In this document: positions 50,634 through 59,326 of the stretch, one piece after another
Position numbering within the stretch: the stretch's first letter is position 1
Layout of the letters: every line of letters begins with the position of its first letter
Assembly (NCBI RefSeq): GCF_016916835.1
Contig: NZ_JAFFIX010000026.1
Location: forward strand, 1 to 64,000
DNA: 64,000 nt
Direction of reading: 5' to 3'
Source: Actinacidiphila bryophytorum
GTDB taxonomy: Bacteria; Actinomycetota; Actinomycetes; Streptomycetales; Streptomycetaceae
The notes under the pieces: generated by a model
The model's database searches: none
What the model was told of the DNA's origin: nothing
The model's input: only the letters and a program-made list of their open reading frames with translations
Made by a program: the position numbers and the translations under genes

Positions 50634-51121
50634 CGTCCGGTGTCCTCCGTCGGCCGCAGGTCGGCAGCCGACTGCCCGGACAGCACCCAGCCGGCCAGGT
50701 CGGCGAGGTAGACGTTGGCCAGCGAGTCGCCCAGGGCGGCGCCGAGCGCCGTGCGGTAGGCGGGCGTCGCCTCGGCGTAGCGGCGGCGCCCCGCGTCCGT
50801 GATGCCCGCGGCCACGGCCCGCCCGTCACCGGGTGCGGCGGTCCGCTCGGCCAGGCCCATCGCCTCCAGCCGGGCGACGAGACGGGTGACGGTGCTGTCC
50901 TTGAGGCCGATGCGCGCGGCCAGTTCCCCCATGCGCAGGGCGGGTCCGCTGTCGGGCCGCGCGAGGGCGCACAGCGCCCGGTACTCCGACAGCGGCAGCC
51001 CGTGCTGCCGCTGGAGCGTCTCGTCGAGCTGCTTCTCCACCTGCCCGAGCAGGCGTACGGCCATGCACCAGCGGTCGTCCTGGGCGTCGTCGACGGCGGC
51101 TTGCGGCGGCGGCGAGGTCAT
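50630..51121 (-). CDS. MarR family transcriptional regulator
   Basis: 163 residues. The winged helix shows PLSEYRALCALARP, MGELAARIGLKDSTVTRLVA and the wing APGDGRAVAAGITDAGRRR. It probably represses itself and the coupled methyltransferase through the TGCTTG-CC-CAAGCA palindrome 15-28 bp upstream of its start. Confidence 0.87.
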   Translation of the reverse strand: MTSPPPQAAVDDAQDDRWCMAVRLLGQVEKQLDETLQRQHGLPLSEYRALCALARPDSGPALRMGELAARIGLKDSTVTRLVARLEAMGLAERTAAPGDGRAVAAGITDAGRRRYAEATPAYRTALGAALGDSLANVYLADLAGWVLSGQSAADLRPTEDTGR

Positions 51122-51135
51122 GCCGCGATGATATC

Positions 51136-51149
51136 TGCTTGCCCAAGCA
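51136..51149 (-). promoter_or_regulatory. MarR operator candidate
   Basis: A perfect dyad TGCTTG-CC-CAAGCA lies 15-28 bp before the MarR start codon and next to an AGATAT -10-like element. Size and place fit a MarR dimer site blocking its own promoter. Confidence 0.6.
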
Positions 51150-51184
51150 AGTAAAGCCCCCGGGGGCCTTCTGCACCCCAGGCG

Positions 51185-51556
51185 CTACGGACCCTGCCGG
51201 CGTACGGGGGACGGCTCCTCGCGGGCCATGCGCTGCCGGTGCCGCTGGCAGCGGTAGACCAGCCAGCACACGACACCGAGCAGTGCGGTCACACTCGCCC
51301 CGAGCAGCAGCCCGGCCGCCGACAGGGCGAGCGCCACACACAGCAGCATCAGCGCCAGCGCGCTCGACCACGACGTGATCCTGCGGGCGCGGACCGCCGT
51401 CCGCTCCTCCGGCGGGGCCTCGACCGGCGGCGCCCGCAGCGGTTCGGGGCGCGGGGCACCGAAGTCCGCGAGCGTTTTGGACAGCTCGGGTTCCTCCCGG
51501 GTGAGCGACCGCTCCAGGTCGGCGATCACTCGTCGCTCGTGCAGGGAAAGGACCAT
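51185..51556 (-). CDS. DUF3040 membrane protein
   Basis: 123 residues from ATG 51556, after GAGGAGG. It begins VLSLHERRVIADLERSLTRE, the DUF3040 signature, followed by two adjacent TM segments (ALALMLLCVALALSAAGLLL; ALLGVVCWLVY) and a basic tail. A common actinobacterial family without known function. Confidence 0.85.
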   Translation of the reverse strand: MVLSLHERRVIADLERSLTREEPELSKTLADFGAPRPEPLRAPPVEAPPEERTAVRARRITSWSSALALMLLCVALALSAAGLLLGASVTALLGVVCWLVYRCQRHRQRMAREEPSPVRRQGP

Positions 51557-51845
51557 CGTGCGCCTCCTCACCGCAGGAGCCCGGCGACCGTCGCGCACGC
51601 CCACCGGCCGTACCGACGGCTCGGACCCGTCACGAACGACGGGTACCCGGTACAGAACCGACCAATCCCCCCTATACCTGCTGTTTACCGATGAGTCACC
51701 ATTCGGGATATGCCACGCCGGTCCGGGTACGCGCCCGGGTGACCGCGTCGCACCGTCGTCGCACCGTCGTCGTCGCATCGTCGTGTCCGGGAGGAGTGCC
51801 TGCCATGGCCGCAGACCACGCCGGGCCGGGCGGAAGGCCCGGCTC
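51557..51845. other. Divergent intergenic region
   Basis: About 290 bp between DUF3040 and the DNA ligase. A short direct repeat of CGTCGTCGCAC occurs at about 51747-51783. A relatively AT-rich patch (CCTATACCTGCTGTTTACCG) at about 51672-51691 may hold promoters. No gene was seen. Confidence 0.4.
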
Positions 51846-52853
51846 ATGAGGCCCGACCTGCTCCAGCGGCTCCCCGAGGGGCAGCGCAGGCTGCTGCGGC
51901 CCGCCGACGACGACCCGGGGGCGCCGATGCTCGCCCGGCTCACCGACCTCAGGGACTTCGGCGACGACTGGCTCTTCGAACGCAAGCTGGACGGTATCCG
52001 GATGCTGGCGTCCCTCCGGGACGGCCGGGTGGAGCTGTGGTCCCGCACAGGCCAGCGGCTGAACGCCACCTACCCCGAGGTCGCGGAGGCGCTGGCCGCT
52101 CAGCCGTGCCCGGACTTCGTCGTGGACGGCGAGGTCGTCGCGCTGCACCGCGGCCGTACCGACTTCGCCCTCCTCCAGCAGCGCAGCGGCCTGACCGCGC
52201 CCGCCGCCGTCCGCGCGAGCGGTGTGGCCGTGACCTACTACGTCTTCGACCTGCTGCGGGTCGGCGGCATCGACACCACCCGGCTGCCGCAGCGGCTGCG
52301 CAAGACGCTGCTGCGCGACGTCCTGGACTTCCGGGCGCCGCTGCGCTTCACCCCGCACCGCAACCACGGCGGGCAGCAACTGCTCGACCAGGCGTGCGGC
52401 CGCGGCTGGGAGGGGCTGATCGCAAAGCGCGCCTCGGCCCCGTACACGCACGGCCGCTCGCCGAACTGGCTCAAGCTGAAATGCGAGGCCGGGCAGGAGC
52501 TGGTCGTCGGCGGCTTCACCGAGCCGTCCGGCAGCCGGGTCGGCTTCGGCGCCCTGCTGCTGGGCTACCACCAGGGCGGGCGGCTGCGGTACGCGGGCAA
52601 GGTCGGCACCGGCTACGACACCGCGACCCTGCGGTCGCTGCGCGCCCGGCTCGACGCGATCGAGGTGGACCGCCCGCCCTTCGGCGAGCCCGTCAGGGAG
52701 CGGGGCGCCCACTGGGTGCGGCCCGAACTCGTCGCGCAGGTCGGCTTCACCGAGTGGACCCGCGACGGCCGCCTGCGCCACCCCCGCTACCTGGGGCTGC
52801 GCGAGGACAAGGCGGCGGCCGACGTGGTCCGCGAGACCCCGCGGGGGCGCTGA
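51846..52853 (+). CDS. LigD-type ATP-dependent DNA ligase (ligase domain only)
   Basis: 335 residues from ATG 51846. Nucleotidyltransferase motifs in order: ERKLDGIRM (adenylated Lys), VVDGEVVAL, WEGLIAKRA and NWLKLKC. An OB-fold follows (AGKVGTGYDTATLRSL; EWTRDGRLRHPRYLGLRED). This is the stand-alone ligase module of bacterial non-homologous end joining. No Ku, polymerase or nuclease domain is encoded next to it, so partners must be elsewhere. Confidence 0.88.
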   Translation: MRPDLLQRLPEGQRRLLRPADDDPGAPMLARLTDLRDFGDDWLFERKLDGIRMLASLRDGRVELWSRTGQRLNATYPEVAEALAAQPCPDFVVDGEVVALHRGRTDFALLQQRSGLTAPAAVRASGVAVTYYVFDLLRVGGIDTTRLPQRLRKTLLRDVLDFRAPLRFTPHRNHGGQQLLDQACGRGWEGLIAKRASAPYTHGRSPNWLKLKCEAGQELVVGGFTEPSGSRVGFGALLLGYHQGGRLRYAGKVGTGYDTATLRSLRARLDAIEVDRPPFGEPVRERGAHWVRPELVAQVGFTEWTRDGRLRHPRYLGLREDKAAADVVRETPRGR

Positions 52854-52882
52854 ACGCCGCCCGGGTCGCTGACCGCAGGCGG

Positions 52883-52981
52883 CACACCGGGCCTGCGGCC
52901 GCCGGCCGCTGAGGTCACACCGGACCGGTGCCCACCGGCCGCTGAGGTCACACCGGGCCTGCGGCCGCTCGCTCACCACGT
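52883..52981 (+). repeat. Three-unit 33-bp tandem repeat
   Basis: Units start at 52883, 52916 and 52949, each beginning CACACCGG. Units 1 and 2 share CGGCCGCTGAGGT at their ends; units 1 and 3 share GGGCCTGCGGCCGC after CACACC. It lies in the non-coding gap after the ligase gene and can fold into G/C-rich stems, perhaps acting as terminator. Confidence 0.75.
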
Positions 52982-53024
52982 GCGCGACCGCTCAGGGGGC
53001 CGGTCGCCGTCGGCCCCGCCCCCG

Positions 53025-53273
53025 TCAGCTGCCCGGGTCGTCGTCGCCGCCGTGCAAGCGCGCCGAGTGGTGGGTCTCGGTGCGCTGCGGCTCGTGCCAC
53101 GACGTGGCGCCCGGCTGCGGGTCGCGCGGCGGCATCCGCCGACGCCGCGCCCGCCGGCCGCCCCACCAGAAGGCCAGCAGCAGCACCACCACGACGAGCA
53201 CCCCGAAGACCACCGCCCACCCGGTGACCGCCGCAGAGGCCAGCTGGTCCGCCTGCCGTACCGCCGTGTCCAT
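53025..53273 (-). CDS. DUF6479-like small membrane protein
   Basis: 82 residues from ATG 53273, after GGAGGCGGAG. One TM helix (GWAVVFGVLVVVVLLLAFWW) is followed by GGRRARRRRMPPRDPQP and a hydrophilic tail. This matches the short streptomycete DUF6479 pattern. Function unknown. Confidence 0.7.
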   Translation of the reverse strand: MDTAVRQADQLASAAVTGWAVVFGVLVVVVLLLAFWWGGRRARRRRMPPRDPQPGATSWHEPQRTETHHSARLHGGDDDPGS

Positions 53274-53460
53274 ACGCTCCGCCTCCCTCGGCCGCCACCG
53301 ACCGGATGCCGCAATTCCCTCTCGGCCCGCGCGTACCCGTCCTGCCGCCCGGCAACCAGGACGGGTCACCCGGCCGGGCCTGCGACCGGCGGCGGAATGC
53401 ATGGCGGGCGGCCGCACCGGGCACCCGTGGGAGGCGAGGCGGCGAGGGAAGGAGCGGCCC

Positions 53461-55053
53461 ATGCCCATGGCCGGCGACGAAAGGCGGGACGAGGTCCTGG
53501 CAGCGCCTGGCCCCGGAAACGGCCCGGGCTCAAGCCCCGAGGTCCACCGCTGGTGGACGCTGACCGCCGTGTGCGTGGGCACCTTCATGCTGCTGCTGGA
53601 CATCACGATCGTGAACGTGGCGCTGCCCGACGTCCAGAAGGAGCTGCACAGCAGCTTCTCCGGGCTGCAGTGGGTCGTCGACGCCTACGCCCTCACCCTC
53701 GCCTCGACCCTGCTGACCTGCGGGTCGCTCGCCGACCTCTTCGGGCGCCGGCGGGCGTACGTGGCCGGGCTCATGCTCTTCACGGCCGCCTCGCTGCTGT
53801 GCGGCCTGGCCAACAGCATGCTCTTCCTCGAACTGGCCCGCGGAGCGCAGGGCGTCGGCGGCGCGGCCATGTTCGCGGTGTCGCTCGCGCTGCTCGCGCA
53901 GACCTTCCGCGGCAAGGACCGCGGCATCGCCTTCGGCGTGTGGGGCGCGGTGACCGGGCTGGCGGTCGCGGTCGGCCCCGTCGTCGGCGGCGCGCTGACC
54001 TCGGGGCTGTCCTGGCGCTGGATCTTCTTCGTCAACGTGCCGGTCGGCGCCGCCGCCCTGGCGATCACCTGGACCCGGGTCCGCGAATCGCGCGACCCGC
54101 GCCCGCGGCGGCCCGACTGGTGGGGCTTCGTCTGCTTCACCGCCTCGCTCGCCTTCCTGGTCTTCGCGCTCATCAAGTCCGGCGAGCGCGGCTTCTCCGA
54201 CCCGCTGGTGCTGGGGTGCTTCGCCACGTCGGCGGTGCTCCTCGCGGTGTTCCTGGTGGTCGAGGTCGCGGGACGCGAGCCGATGTTCGACCTGTCGCTG
54301 CTGTCGAAGCCCACCTTCTCCGGCGGACTGATCGCGGCCTTCGGGATGTCCGCGTCGATGTTCGCGATGCTGCTGTACCTGACGCTGTACCTGCAGGACG
54401 TGCTCGGCTACTCCGCCTTCGGCACGGGCCTGCGGCTGCTGACGGCCTCGGCGACGATCTTCGTGGTCTCCGCCGTCGCCGGACGGCTGTCCTCGCACGT
54501 CCCGGTGCGGCTGCTGATCGGCCCCGGCGGCATCGTGATCGGGCTGAGCCTGCTGTGGATGCGCGGCCTCGACGCCGGCTCGCAGTGGACCCACCTCGTA
54601 CCGGGCCTGCTGCTCGGCGGCGCCGGCATCGGCATGATCAACCCGCCGCTGGCCTCGACCGCGGTCGGCGTCGTACCGCCGCGGCAGGCGGGCATGGCCT
54701 CCGGCGTCAACTCCACCTTCCGGCAGGTCGGCGTCGCCACCGGGATCGCCCTGCTGGGCTCGCTGTTCGCCGCCCGGGTGCAGTCGGTGGTGACCGACCG
54801 GCTGGACCGGGTGCCAGGGCTCGGCCCCCGCGCCCCGCAGATCGCCTCCTCGCTCACCGACGGCCGCTTCTCCGCGGCCCTGGCCGGCGTCCCCGCCCGG
54901 CAGCGGCCCGCCGCCGCGCTGGCCGCCCGCTCGGCCTTCACCGCGGGCCTGAACCACATCCTGCTGGTGGCGGCGGTCATCGCCCTGGTCAGCGGCGTCC
55001 TGTCGCTGCTGCTCATCCGCAGCCGGGACTTCGTCCCTGCGACGCAGGAGTGA
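53461..55053 (+). CDS. DHA2-family MFS exporter (EmrB/QacA type)
   Basis: 530 residues from ATG 53461, after GAAGGAG. 14 TM segments. TM1 reads FMLLLDITIVNVALPDV, with the DHA2 motif D1; LADLFGRRRAYVAGL is motif A, and GVWGAVTGLAVAVGPVVGG the antiporter motif C. A proton-driven drug exporter; substrate unknown. Transcribed alone. Confidence 0.88.
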   Translation: MPMAGDERRDEVLAAPGPGNGPGSSPEVHRWWTLTAVCVGTFMLLLDITIVNVALPDVQKELHSSFSGLQWVVDAYALTLASTLLTCGSLADLFGRRRAYVAGLMLFTAASLLCGLANSMLFLELARGAQGVGGAAMFAVSLALLAQTFRGKDRGIAFGVWGAVTGLAVAVGPVVGGALTSGLSWRWIFFVNVPVGAAALAITWTRVRESRDPRPRRPDWWGFVCFTASLAFLVFALIKSGERGFSDPLVLGCFATSAVLLAVFLVVEVAGREPMFDLSLLSKPTFSGGLIAAFGMSASMFAMLLYLTLYLQDVLGYSAFGTGLRLLTASATIFVVSAVAGRLSSHVPVRLLIGPGGIVIGLSLLWMRGLDAGSQWTHLVPGLLLGGAGIGMINPPLASTAVGVVPPRQAGMASGVNSTFRQVGVATGIALLGSLFAARVQSVVTDRLDRVPGLGPRAPQIASSLTDGRFSAALAGVPARQRPAAALAARSAFTAGLNHILLVAAVIALVSGVLSLLLIRSRDFVPATQE

Positions 55054-55104
55054 CGGCGGGCACGGCCGGGTAGCCGAGGGGCCTACCCACGGGAGGTGGT
55101 CCCA

Positions 55105-55761
55105 GTGACCCGCACCACCCAGCGGGATGTCGTGCACGCGCTCGTCGACGGATACGGCCGTACGTACGCCGCCCAGGCGGGGATACGGCTGCGCGACACC
55201 CCGCAGCCGCTCTACCAGCTGCTCGTACTGGCCTGCCTGCTCAGCGCCCGCATCAGGGCCGACGCCGCCGTCGGGGCGTCCCGCGAACTGTCGCAGGCCG
55301 GCATGCGCGACCCGCGCCGGATGGCCGCGGCGACCTGGCAGCAGCGGGTCGACGCGCTCGGGCGCGGCGGCTACCGGCGCTACGACGAGCGCACCGCCAC
55401 GCAGCTCGGCGAGGGCGCGGAGCTGGTGAGCCGCCGCTACGGCGGCGACCTGCGCCGGCTGCGCGACGAGGCGCACGGCGACCGCGAGGCGATGCGCCGC
55501 GCCCTCCAGGACTTCCCCGGCCTCGGCCCGGCCGGAGCGGACATCTTCCTGCGCGAGGCCCAGGCGGTCTGGCCGCAGGCGTCCCCGTACATCGACAGCA
55601 AGGCCCTCCAGGGCGCCCGCGCCCTGGACCTTCCCCCGTCGCCCGCCCGCCTGCTCCGCCTTGCCGACGACACCGCCCCCGCCGTCCTGGCGGCGGCCCT
55701 GGTCCGCGTGGCCCTGGACAAGAAGGCCCCCGCCGCGGTCCGCGAGGCCGCGGCCGCCTGA
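55105..55761 (+). CDS. Helix-hairpin-helix endonuclease III-like protein
   Basis: 218 residues from GTG 55105, placed 6 nt after GGGAGG. The HhH motif LQDFPGLGPAGADIFL is followed by an Asp in YIDSKAL, corresponding to the catalytic Asp of the HhH-GPD superfamily. The Lys of bifunctional EndoIII (PGVGRKTA) is Ala here and the FeS cysteines are missing, so it would be at most a monofunctional glycosylase. Common in actinobacteria as 'endonuclease'. Confidence 0.75.
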   Translation: MTRTTQRDVVHALVDGYGRTYAAQAGIRLRDTPQPLYQLLVLACLLSARIRADAAVGASRELSQAGMRDPRRMAAATWQQRVDALGRGGYRRYDERTATQLGEGAELVSRRYGGDLRRLRDEAHGDREAMRRALQDFPGLGPAGADIFLREAQAVWPQASPYIDSKALQGARALDLPPSPARLLRLADDTAPAVLAAALVRVALDKKAPAAVREAAAA

Positions 55762-55773
55762 CCCTGCCGGCTG

Positions 55774-55948
55774 GGCCGTGTTTTGGAAGTAGCGCCGTCC
55801 GCCCACAGGGCGGGCCCCGCGGCGTCCGGTGCGTGCGATCGCAAGGCGGAGGGTCGTCCTCGTAGTGGGCCTACTCGGACGACTCCGACAACGCAGCGAG
55901 CGTGCGTGCCAGGCGCCGCGGGGCAGGCGGGACTTCCAAAACACGGCC
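55774..55948. mobile_element. MITE-like element, 175 bp
   Basis: Perfect 17-bp terminal inverted repeats: GGCCGTGTTTTGGAAGT at 55774-55790 and its complement at 55932-55948. There is no coding capacity. The interior has a near-palindrome (GTCGTCC...GGACGAC, about 55852-55894). Flanking CTGG and CTAG could be an imperfect 4-bp target duplication of the IS5 type. It separates two convergent genes and abuts the HEAT gene stop codon. It is probably mobilised by a transposase encoded elsewhere. Confidence 0.8.
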
Positions 55949-57459
55949 TAGAGGTCGGGGTTGTAGACCTTCAGCTTCCCCTGGACCTCGGCCAGCAGCT
56001 CCCATTCGAGCTCGGCCGTGAGCACCGGCACCGCCTCGGCGCGGCCTGTCGCGGCCAGGGCCTTGAGGATGCCGTCCCGGGCGGAGTCGTACGGGCCTGC
56101 CGCCCGCAGGGCACCGACGAGGGCAGCGGCGCTCTCACCGCCGCCGATCGCACCGACCACCTGGGCGGCGTCCGCGGCAGTCTCGCCGGTCAGCAGCGGG
56201 ACGAGCAGCGGGAGCAGCGACGGGTCGGGGCGGTCGGCGAGCAGGCCGGCCGCCGCCCGTGCCCACCGGTAGTCGCCGCTTGCAAGCAGGTCCAGCAGTT
56301 CCGGGGTCAGCGCGGGTCCGGCGATCGCGGCGAGCAGTTCTGTGCGCTGCGTGGGACGCTCAGTGCCTACGACCTCGGCCAGGAAGGCGGTCCTTGCTCG
56401 AGCCTGCACGGTAGCCTGCGCCCCGCTGCGGGCGAGTTCCGCGCGGATCAGCCGGCCGAGGCCTTCGCTGATCCTCTCCGCCGCCGGGTCGCCGGTCAGC
56501 ACGGCCTCGATCAGCCATTCGCCCACCGGCACCTCGCCCATGCCCGTCAGGGCCTGCACCGCCGACAGGACCACGCCCGGATCCTCGTCCATCGCCAGGG
56601 GCACCAGCAGCGAGGCTGCATTCCGGCTCCCGGTGTCCCCCAGCGCGTAGGCGCAGAGGATTCGCAGCGTGTCGTCCTCGTCGCGGGCCAGCGGTTCCAG
56701 GGCGAGCACCGCCGCCTCCCCCGCCGTCCCCCAGCGCCCGGCCGGCGGGATCGCCGCGGCGCCGGGGAAGTGCGCGAGCAGCACCTCACGGGCCCGCGGC
56801 CCGCCGATCTCCGCCAGCGAATACGCCGCGAGCGCCACGGTCTGCCGGCTGCCGTCGCCGCCCGCCAGCAGGCCGGCCAGGCCCTCGACGGCCGCCTCGC
56901 CGCCGATGTGCACCAGGCTTGCCGCCGCTGCCCAGCGGGTCCAGGTGTCCTCGTCCGCGCCAGCCGTCCGCACCAGAGCCTGGACGACCTCCGCTGTCGG
57001 CCAGCCCTCCAGCGCCCATGCCGCGGAGTTGCGGGACTTCGAGTCGGCCGAGCGCAGGTCCGCGAGCAGCCGCGCCGGTTCGTCGCCCGGCTCGGGATCC
57101 GCGGCGGACGTGCGGCAGGTCCGCGATCCGATACGGGCCACCGCCTCCGCGACCGCGGAGCGCATGTCCTCGTCAGGCGCGTCCCGGTAGCGGTCGAGCA
57201 GCGGCAGATCCGATGCGTCACCGAGTTCGCCGAGCGCCTTGGCCGCGAACCCACTGATCCGACCGGGCTCGTCCAGCAGGCCCGCCAGCGCGCTCCTGGC
57301 CCCCGGGGCCGCCGGCTGCCTGCGCTCGCCGATCTTCTCCAGCGCGAGGCACGCGTTCTCCCGTATGTGCTCGTTCGGGTGGGCCAGGCAGCGGACCAGG
57401 CCCTCGTCCCCCGCCGGGCCGAGATCGAGCAGGAGATCGATCACGGGATTACCGAGCAA
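55948..57459 (-). CDS. HEAT-repeat protein partnered with a NACHT NTPase
   Basis: 503 residues from TTG 57459, which has AAGGAG 7 nt upstream. The whole length is HEAT-like helical pairs, e.g. EHIRENACLALEKIGE, ISGFAAKALGELGD, DDTLRILCAYALGDTG, EDPGVVLSAVQALTGMGE. There is no enzymatic domain or TM. It overlaps the 3' end of the NACHT gene by 11 bp, so they are translationally coupled, and the HEAT array probably acts as the ligand-sensing or scaffold part. The stop TAG uses the first base of the MITE-like element, so the original C terminus may have been longer. Confidence 0.82.
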   Translation of the reverse strand: MLGNPVIDLLLDLGPAGDEGLVRCLAHPNEHIRENACLALEKIGERRQPAAPGARSALAGLLDEPGRISGFAAKALGELGDASDLPLLDRYRDAPDEDMRSAVAEAVARIGSRTCRTSAADPEPGDEPARLLADLRSADSKSRNSAAWALEGWPTAEVVQALVRTAGADEDTWTRWAAAASLVHIGGEAAVEGLAGLLAGGDGSRQTVALAAYSLAEIGGPRAREVLLAHFPGAAAIPPAGRWGTAGEAAVLALEPLARDEDDTLRILCAYALGDTGSRNAASLLVPLAMDEDPGVVLSAVQALTGMGEVPVGEWLIEAVLTGDPAAERISEGLGRLIRAELARSGAQATVQARARTAFLAEVVGTERPTQRTELLAAIAGPALTPELLDLLASGDYRWARAAAGLLADRPDPSLLPLLVPLLTGETAADAAQVVGAIGGGESAAALVGALRAAGPYDSARDGILKALAATGRAEAVPVLTAELEWELLAEVQGKLKVYNPDL

Positions 57460-59326
57460 TGCGGGGCTCCTTCGGACACTCCGTCAGGAGCGAGGCCAGC
57501 AGGTGGGGAACGGCGTGGTCGGAACGGGTCAGGGTCATCAACTCCAGCTGCCTGCGGTACGGCCCCATGGGCCAGTCGAGCCAACTCCCGTCGGAGAAGG
57601 GCACCGTGGCCCGTCTGCGCTCTGCGGGCAGCGCCGCGACGAGTTCCACGGCGAGCCGCTGCGCCGCGTCGCCGCCGGCCGCGCCCAGCCTGGCGCCGAC
57701 CACGGGGTCGATGCGGGCGAAGGCGAGCCGGACCAGGCGCGCCTGCGTGGCCGGGTCGCCGGTGAGGCCCATGGCCAGGATCAGGGACTCGGTCCACTTG
57801 AGCTGGTTGAGATAGGACGCGCACAACGTGTCGTCGTCGAGTGCGGGCAGGATGCGGAGCAGGTGCTCGGCGGCGTAGTAGTCCTGCAGGACCTGGTGGG
57901 GAAACTGCAGGCGGCCCGACACCTCGGTGAGCAGGTGGCAGCGGCGCAGCGCTTCGAGGCACCGGGCGGCAAGGTCGGCCGCGTGCAGTGAGCGCTCCGC
58001 GAGATGGCCGGTGACGGCCCGCAGCGCGCTGTCGGCGGCGACCGTCAGACTCGCGTCGAGGCTGCCGCCGTTGGCCGTCATCTCGTGTGCCAGGACGGCC
58101 AGGGCCTGCGACCACCACAGCCGCACGCTGTCGTCCACGTACACCTCGGCTTTCAGGCGGCGCTCGTAGACCTGGTCGAACCAGCGCAGTGCCAGGCCGA
58201 GGTTGGCGGGCAGTTCGTCGCGCTCCCGGTAGATGGTGCACAGCATCATCAGCAGCAGCGGGATCCCGGACATGCCCGCGGTGCGCTCGGAGGCCGCCGC
58301 CCAGAAGGACGCGCTGCGCCCGCCGAGCCGGCTGCGGGTGAACTGCTCGGCACTCCGTCGGCTCATCGGCAGCACCCTGAGGACCTGGGCGCCTTTGATG
58401 GGGGCACAGTCCAGCGGGTCGCGGCCCGTGCCGACCACCTGCGGCCGGTAGGTGTCGAGGAAGGCGGCCAGCGCCTTGCGGGCCGCGGCGGACGGCAGCT
58501 CGTTCATGCCGTCGAGCAGCACCAGCAGCCGCCGGGCCGCGAACAGTTCGCGCACCTCGGCCTCCGGGACGGTGCACCGGTGCCGTAGGAAAACCGCGGC
58601 CGCGAGATCGGGAACCGAGCCGCCGAGGTGACGCAGGGGCAGTACGACGGGCAGCGGCAAGGTGCTGTCCTCCGCCCAGCGGTCGGCCTGTGCCAGCGCG
58701 ACCCGCTCCAGCAGGGTGGACTTGCCCGCCCCGGGCCCGCCGACGAGTGCCGCGTTGCCCTGGCGCAGGCCGGAGAGCCGTTGCAGGGCGTCGAAGGGTG
58801 CGGGCTCCAGGTCCGGTGCGAGGTCGGACCGGCTGCTGCGGAAGCTTTCCAGGACCTCCCGCTCGGTGGGCAGCAGCTCAGCTTCGCGCTCGCTCCTGGC
58901 CGGTCGCGGCACGGTGGCCTGCAAGGGGACGAAGGCCCGGCGCAGCGGGGCCAGTTCCTCGCGCAGCGACCTGAGGTAGGCGTCGGCCCAGGCGGGTGCC
59001 GCCGACCCGGGCGGTGCGGTCCTGGCCCGGCGCAGCAGCCGGGTCCAGCCGGCCTCGTCCAGCAGCTCGCCGCCGGCGTGGCCCGACGCGGCACGCCCGC
59101 GGGCCTGTTCCGTGAGGACGCGGACCAGCATGAGGAAGGCGTCGTCCACGGCGGGCAGGTGGCTGCCGTTCTTCCACGCGCTGATCTGCCGGCCCGTCAC
59201 CGCCCAGGACGCGCCGCGCGGGCGGCGTCGCATCGTGCGGGCGGCGGCCTGCTGCTGCTGGAGCCCCGAGGCGTCGAGCAGCGCGCCCAGCCGATCGCTG
59301 AACTCGGCACGGGCGCCCCGGGTCAC
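57449..59326 (-). CDS. NACHT-domain STAND NTPase with N-terminal HTH
   Basis: 625 residues from GTG 59326; the next start is uncertain because the ribosome site is weak. Residues about 5-75 form an XRE-like HTH region (SDRLGALLDASGLQQQQAAA; VTGRQISAWKNGSHLP). NACHT: P-loop VGGPGAGKSTLLERV at 196-203, Walker B LLVLLDGMNEL at 267-277, followed by sensor residues and a winged-helix region (LLTEVSGRLQFPHQVLQDYYAAEHLL). The C terminus is helical. STAND NTPases of this type are switches in defence or programmed death; the coupled HEAT gene supplies a repeat-containing partner. Confidence 0.85.
   Translation of the reverse strand: MTRGARAEFSDRLGALLDASGLQQQQAAARTMRRRPRGASWAVTGRQISAWKNGSHLPAVDDAFLMLVRVLTEQARGRAASGHAGGELLDEAGWTRLLRRARTAPPGSAAPAWADAYLRSLREELAPLRRAFVPLQATVPRPARSEREAELLPTEREVLESFRSSRSDLAPDLEPAPFDALQRLSGLRQGNAALVGGPGAGKSTLLERVALAQADRWAEDSTLPLPVVLPLRHLGGSVPDLAAAVFLRHRCTVPEAEVRELFAARRLLVLLDGMNELPSAAARKALAAFLDTYRPQVVGTGRDPLDCAPIKGAQVLRVLPMSRRSAEQFTRSRLGGRSASFWAAASERTAGMSGIPLLLMMLCTIYRERDELPANLGLALRWFDQVYERRLKAEVYVDDSVRLWWSQALAVLAHEMTANGGSLDASLTVAADSALRAVTGHLAERSLHAADLAARCLEALRRCHLLTEVSGRLQFPHQVLQDYYAAEHLLRILPALDDDTLCASYLNQLKWTESLILAMGLTGDPATQARLVRLAFARIDPVVGARLGAAGGDAAQRLAVELVAALPAERRRATVPFSDGSWLDWPMGPYRRQLELMTLTRSDHAVPHLLASLLTECPKEPRIAR

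Noticed and set aside
51156-51167. GCCCCCGGGGGC as a terminator
   Set aside because: The palindrome has no room for a loop and lies in the MarR promoter region rather than after a stop codon of that gene.
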